Below are positions 19,443 through 22,207 of a stretch of DNA of 22,207 nucleotides, one piece after another (position 1 is the first letter of the stretch; every line of letters starts with the position of its first letter). The DNA is taken from the NCBI GenBank assembly GCA_009103225.1, contig RHPI01002438.1, positions 278,844 through 301,050 on the forward strand. The letters are read 5' to 3'. Made by a program: the position numbers and the translations under genes. Below the pieces are notes generated by a model. That model had not been told where the DNA came from and ran no database searches. It worked only from the letters and a program-made list of their open reading frames with translations. The DNA is from Chlorokybus atmophyticus (lineage: Eukaryota > Streptophyta > Chlorokybophyceae > Chlorokybales > Chlorokybaceae).

Positions 19443-20290
19443 CCCGAGGCTGATTGTGTATGCTATGCTGGTTCCGCATGCAAGCGCCACCAGTATGAGT
19501 ACATGCTTGGGCGGACTTTCTATATAGGCCACGTATGCATGATGCACAGGTTGCGTGGCCTTGATTGTGAGCTTGTGAATTGTGGATCATCCGAGGCGGG
19601 GGGCTTGTTGTGCAGGCTGCCTTATTTCTCGGGTCCTTTCTTGATAACTTGTAAGGGGAGGCGCCCCATGCATATGCATAATCTTTTAATTAGCCGATTG
19701 TAAGATAGAGTACAGTACAGTCTGTACCATGTAGTAGTACACCTGGGCCTTGGCGGCTTTGGCACTTGCCTTTTTCTGGCAATGGCACCACAGCAGCGTA
19801 TACGCACACAGACCCTGCGTTGAACTTGACAGTCAGTCGAGCAATGAGTCAGTCTGGCTAGCCTCAATGCCTTCCTTGCTTCTGCTGCTGCCGTGAGTGT
19901 GCGCATTGATGTGTGCCGCATGTCGTACACCACAACGTTACGACGAGTGCCAGGCCAGCTGGCGTTGCCACGTCGAGTGTGTGAATACGCAACACGCAAC
20001 AAGCTCCGGTGTGCTCTCGCGGTTGGCCATCAAGAGTGTGAGACTTGGAGCGGCAGCACGGCACAGCACAGGAGGGGATGCATTGCGCACCAGAGCACAC
20101 TACGGCTCCCAATGCCTCGTCAATGAATGAAGTCGAGGGGTCAGGCATCGTACTCTGCACTCATGTCTCAATGCTGTCGTAACAGAATGCTCGTTGCGAG
20201 AGTGTTTCGCCGTTGAGCAGCGTTGGGAACGACAACCCCGAATGGCCCTGATGGCAACAAACGAGGATAGGTTCAGTGGATAGGTTGTCA
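19443..20290. other. upstream flank of the globulin gene, no gene recognised
   Basis: This should contain the promoter and 5' UTR of the globulin gene; a TATATAGG stretch near 19520 on + is a possible TATA-like element about 80 bp upstream of the ATG. Several open frames at 19622-20160 show no recognisable domain or splice structure. Confidence 0.45.
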
Positions 20291-21060
20291 TAGAGTGTGA
20301 GATAGTCTCAACCGCAGTACGCAGTGCAATTCATCGCTATGATAGATTGTCATGAAATGTGGGATAATAACGTTCAATTCCCCGCAAGACTAGTGAGCTG
20401 TATCAGGTTGCATAGGGTGTAGTGGACCTATTACCCAACGATTCAACGGATGCATACAACCCATACATTGCTTAATATAACGTACAATGTTGTGACATTA
20501 TCATGCATAATAACTTTATGCAAAACCAAAGGGAACGGTCCGTAGTGTTGACGTCATCATGTTGATGGTGTAATAAAAAAATGAGCAGACCATAATTATT
20601 AACGACCGCTAGTAGCTTCTAGGGTTGATAGCAGCTCCACAACTATTATTAGCATCCGTTTATTAGCTTATAGAGTTAATACCACTTAAAATCATTCAGC
20701 AGCACAACCATTGGCAGCAACTATTAATAGCCATGATTATTAACACGGCTACTATTGTGTATAAAACACTTTGAGACCTCGGGGCGAATTGTTATGAGCT
20801 TTTTGTTATATATATATATAAAATGCATGTAGACAACAAATAGACTTTGTGGCTAATAATTGATTGGATTCGATTTTGACTGACATACGTCGTGTATGAA
20901 AGAGAGGTGAACAATGAGTTTACGTGCGGTTTGGTTGCCATCAAACCATAAAGTATCAAGCGAGTTGCAATGCGCGCTGAACGGGCCGAAGTCAAGTTAT
21001 TGTTGAATTTATTTAAAATTACGGGATTAACCTGATAGTTGGAACTAATAATGCTAGCAT
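20291..21060. repeat. AT-rich island with degenerate ~50-bp repeats
   Basis: Base composition drops to clearly AT-rich. Two approximate copies of a 50-bp unit start with ATTATTA at 20595 and 20645 and share a TAGCTT.TAG.GTT.ATA core; a third ATTATTAAC start is at 20736. A (TA)n run is at 20810-20820. The - strand frame at 20792-21133 is Asn/Ile/Ser-rich and unrecognised. Foreign or organellar DNA, or a repeat-derived spacer, are possibilities. Confidence 0.5.
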
Positions 21061-21803
21061 TGTACCATAAGCTCTTGGTATTTTCAAGCTCAGTATTGTG
21101 TAAGGGGTATGCTTTGACGATCGTGCATGACATGACTCGAGTGGTAAGGCTTTGTGATTGTCATCGAGCCAAGGGCATCTTACATCGAAAGGACCTCGAA
21201 GGTCTCTCTCAAGGTCCCAGCTACCATCACGACCTCACCACAGCCATGCTGGTAAAGCGGGCACGAGTTAGTTCTACAACCCGGGCGCGCGCTGATCATG
21301 GTTCAGATCGTACGTACGTGCGTAGACGTCACCCCGGCATCACGTGACCGCTGACGACGACGACCACCACAGCGACGACGACAACGGCGGCGGCGGCGGC
21401 GGCGGCGGCAGCAGCACAGCCCTGAGTTCGAAGGGAGCAATGGCGGTAGCAGGCTCTCGCAGGTTGTGGGTGGACGGCCGGCGCGAAAACCCATGAGACG
21501 CAGAGAATGCTTGCAGCAACATCTGATTGATTGAAGGAGTAGTAGGGTTGGGCGGCCAGTAGCGGACTGCTACTTGGCAACTGCGACAATAGTGTGCTGA
21601 TATCCCAGTTGCGTAAAGGAAACGCAAGCAGGCACCTTGGTAAAAAGCAAGCTGGAAGTCTCGTCAAGCAGTGGACAGCAAAAGAGGCAGAGAAGTGTTG
21701 CGTAGTAGAGCAAGAGATTGAGTAAAACTGGTAAATAAGGGTCAAGCAGCTTGGTGCTATCTCCTCTAACAACAGTGTCTAACAATTTAGATAGCTGCGT
21801 GGT
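21061..21803. other. 5' flank of the last gene, with a (GGC)n repeat
   Basis: Normal GC returns. A GGC trinucleotide repeat of about 8 units occupies 21385-21409, next to GAC/CGA triplets. The long - strand poly-Pro or poly-Arg frames here are translations of this repeat. No gene is recognised. Confidence 0.55.
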
Positions 21804-21999
21804 ATGAGCAAGAAGCAGCGCGGCAGCAATGCTGCTGCGCTCACGTCCCATCCCGAGGTGAACAATGAGAAGGCGGATATGCACGACCAGAAGGTGGAGC
21901 AGGCATTCCCGGACCAGGAGGCTTCACCCACTGAAACCGGCAACATCCCCGACAACGACGGCTCCGAGGCCTACAAGTATGCACAGAACCACGACGGGG
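21804..21999 (+). CDS. probable first exon of an unknown gene running off the window
   Basis: ATG 21804 opens MSKKQRGSNAAALTSHPEVN and a further polar, acidic stretch ending near EAYKYAQNHDG. After that the sequence turns into intron-like TG/CA-rich DNA. The exact donor is unclear (a GT near 22003 is possible). The N-terminus looks disordered and shows no domain, and the rest lies outside the window. Confidence 0.45.
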
Positions 22000-22166
22000 C
22001 TTGTGTGCGTACTAACCGCACGCATATCATCACGTCGTGCACGCATACACATCGTAACAACGCGTACATGCACTGGTAGTGGGTGCGCATACATGCACGT
22101 GTACACGCACCACATCGAGTCATCACATCAGCCTGTTGGGTACTACACGTGCACACATGCGCTGTA

Positions 22167-22207
22167 CACCCACCCACCCACCCTCCCTCCCTCCCTCCCT
22201 CCCTCCC
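22167..22207. repeat. (CACC)n/(CCTC)n microsatellite
   Basis: Pure C-rich tetranucleotide repeats, first CACC and then CCTC, run to the end of the window and may continue. Confidence 0.95.

Noticed and set aside
21303-21772. - strand frames with poly-Pro, poly-Arg or poly-Ala
   Set aside because: They are produced by the (GGC)n repeat at 21385-21409.

Overview
The window looks like nuclear DNA of a unicellular green alga, probably a chlorophycean (an inference). The genes are split into many short exons with GT-AG introns. A UGUAA poly(A)-type signal follows two of them. The introns are rich in TG/CA and TGCATG. One gene is a TIR-NB-LRR with 24-residue LPESFGxLxALQxLxLSGC repeats, a style I associate with green-algal NLRs. 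There are no bacterial operons, CRISPR arrays, rRNA or tRNA genes, or recognisable transposon genes.

Layout. 1-145: (GA)n microsatellite and 5' flank. 146-2632 (+): a split gene for an archaeal-type (ATPase_2/STAND-like) P-loop ATPase with an organelle-type N-terminal extension. 2633-3827: the two facing 3' flanks. 3828-6125 (-): a complete SPRTN/DVC1 DNA-protein-crosslink repair protease in 8 exons. 6126-6261: a 136-bp gap of CCAGGCC-type repeats, which would be a shared promoter for SPRTN and the divergent gene at 6262-8950 (+), a complete TMEM161-family membrane protein in 8 exons. 9241-10110 (-): a broken copy of the 3' half of the 11S-globulin-like gene found intact further on. 10343-10637 (-): an AT-rich organellar or bacterial-type ribosomal protein S3 fragment. 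10640-11400: mostly unassigned, ending in two perfect hairpins and a 24-nt duplicate of a SPRTN exon/intron junction at the edge of an assembly gap (11401-11909). 11920-15479 (+): a TIR-NB-ARC-LRR immune-receptor gene with several reading-frame breaks. 15480-16560: no firm gene, one orphan exon. 16567-16680 (+): a decayed copy of the TMEM161 last exon. 16985-19442 (-): an intact 9-exon, secreted 11S-globulin (legumin)-like bicupin gene. 19443-21803: non-coding, including an AT-rich island. 21804 onward (+): the probable first exon of another gene that leaves the window.

The most interesting structure is a segmental duplication of a convergent gene pair (TMEM161 and the 11S-like globulin) with reciprocal loss: the left copy keeps TMEM161 and has a ruined globulin gene, and the right copy keeps the globulin and has a ruined TMEM161. 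SPRTN, TMEM161 and the globulin gene can each be spliced into one uninterrupted frame (413, 466 and 416 residues), so the frame breaks in the TIR-NB-LRR are unlikely to be sequencing error across the whole window. A second notable feature is a perfect 14-bp hairpin whose loop holds a SPRTN 5' splice site.
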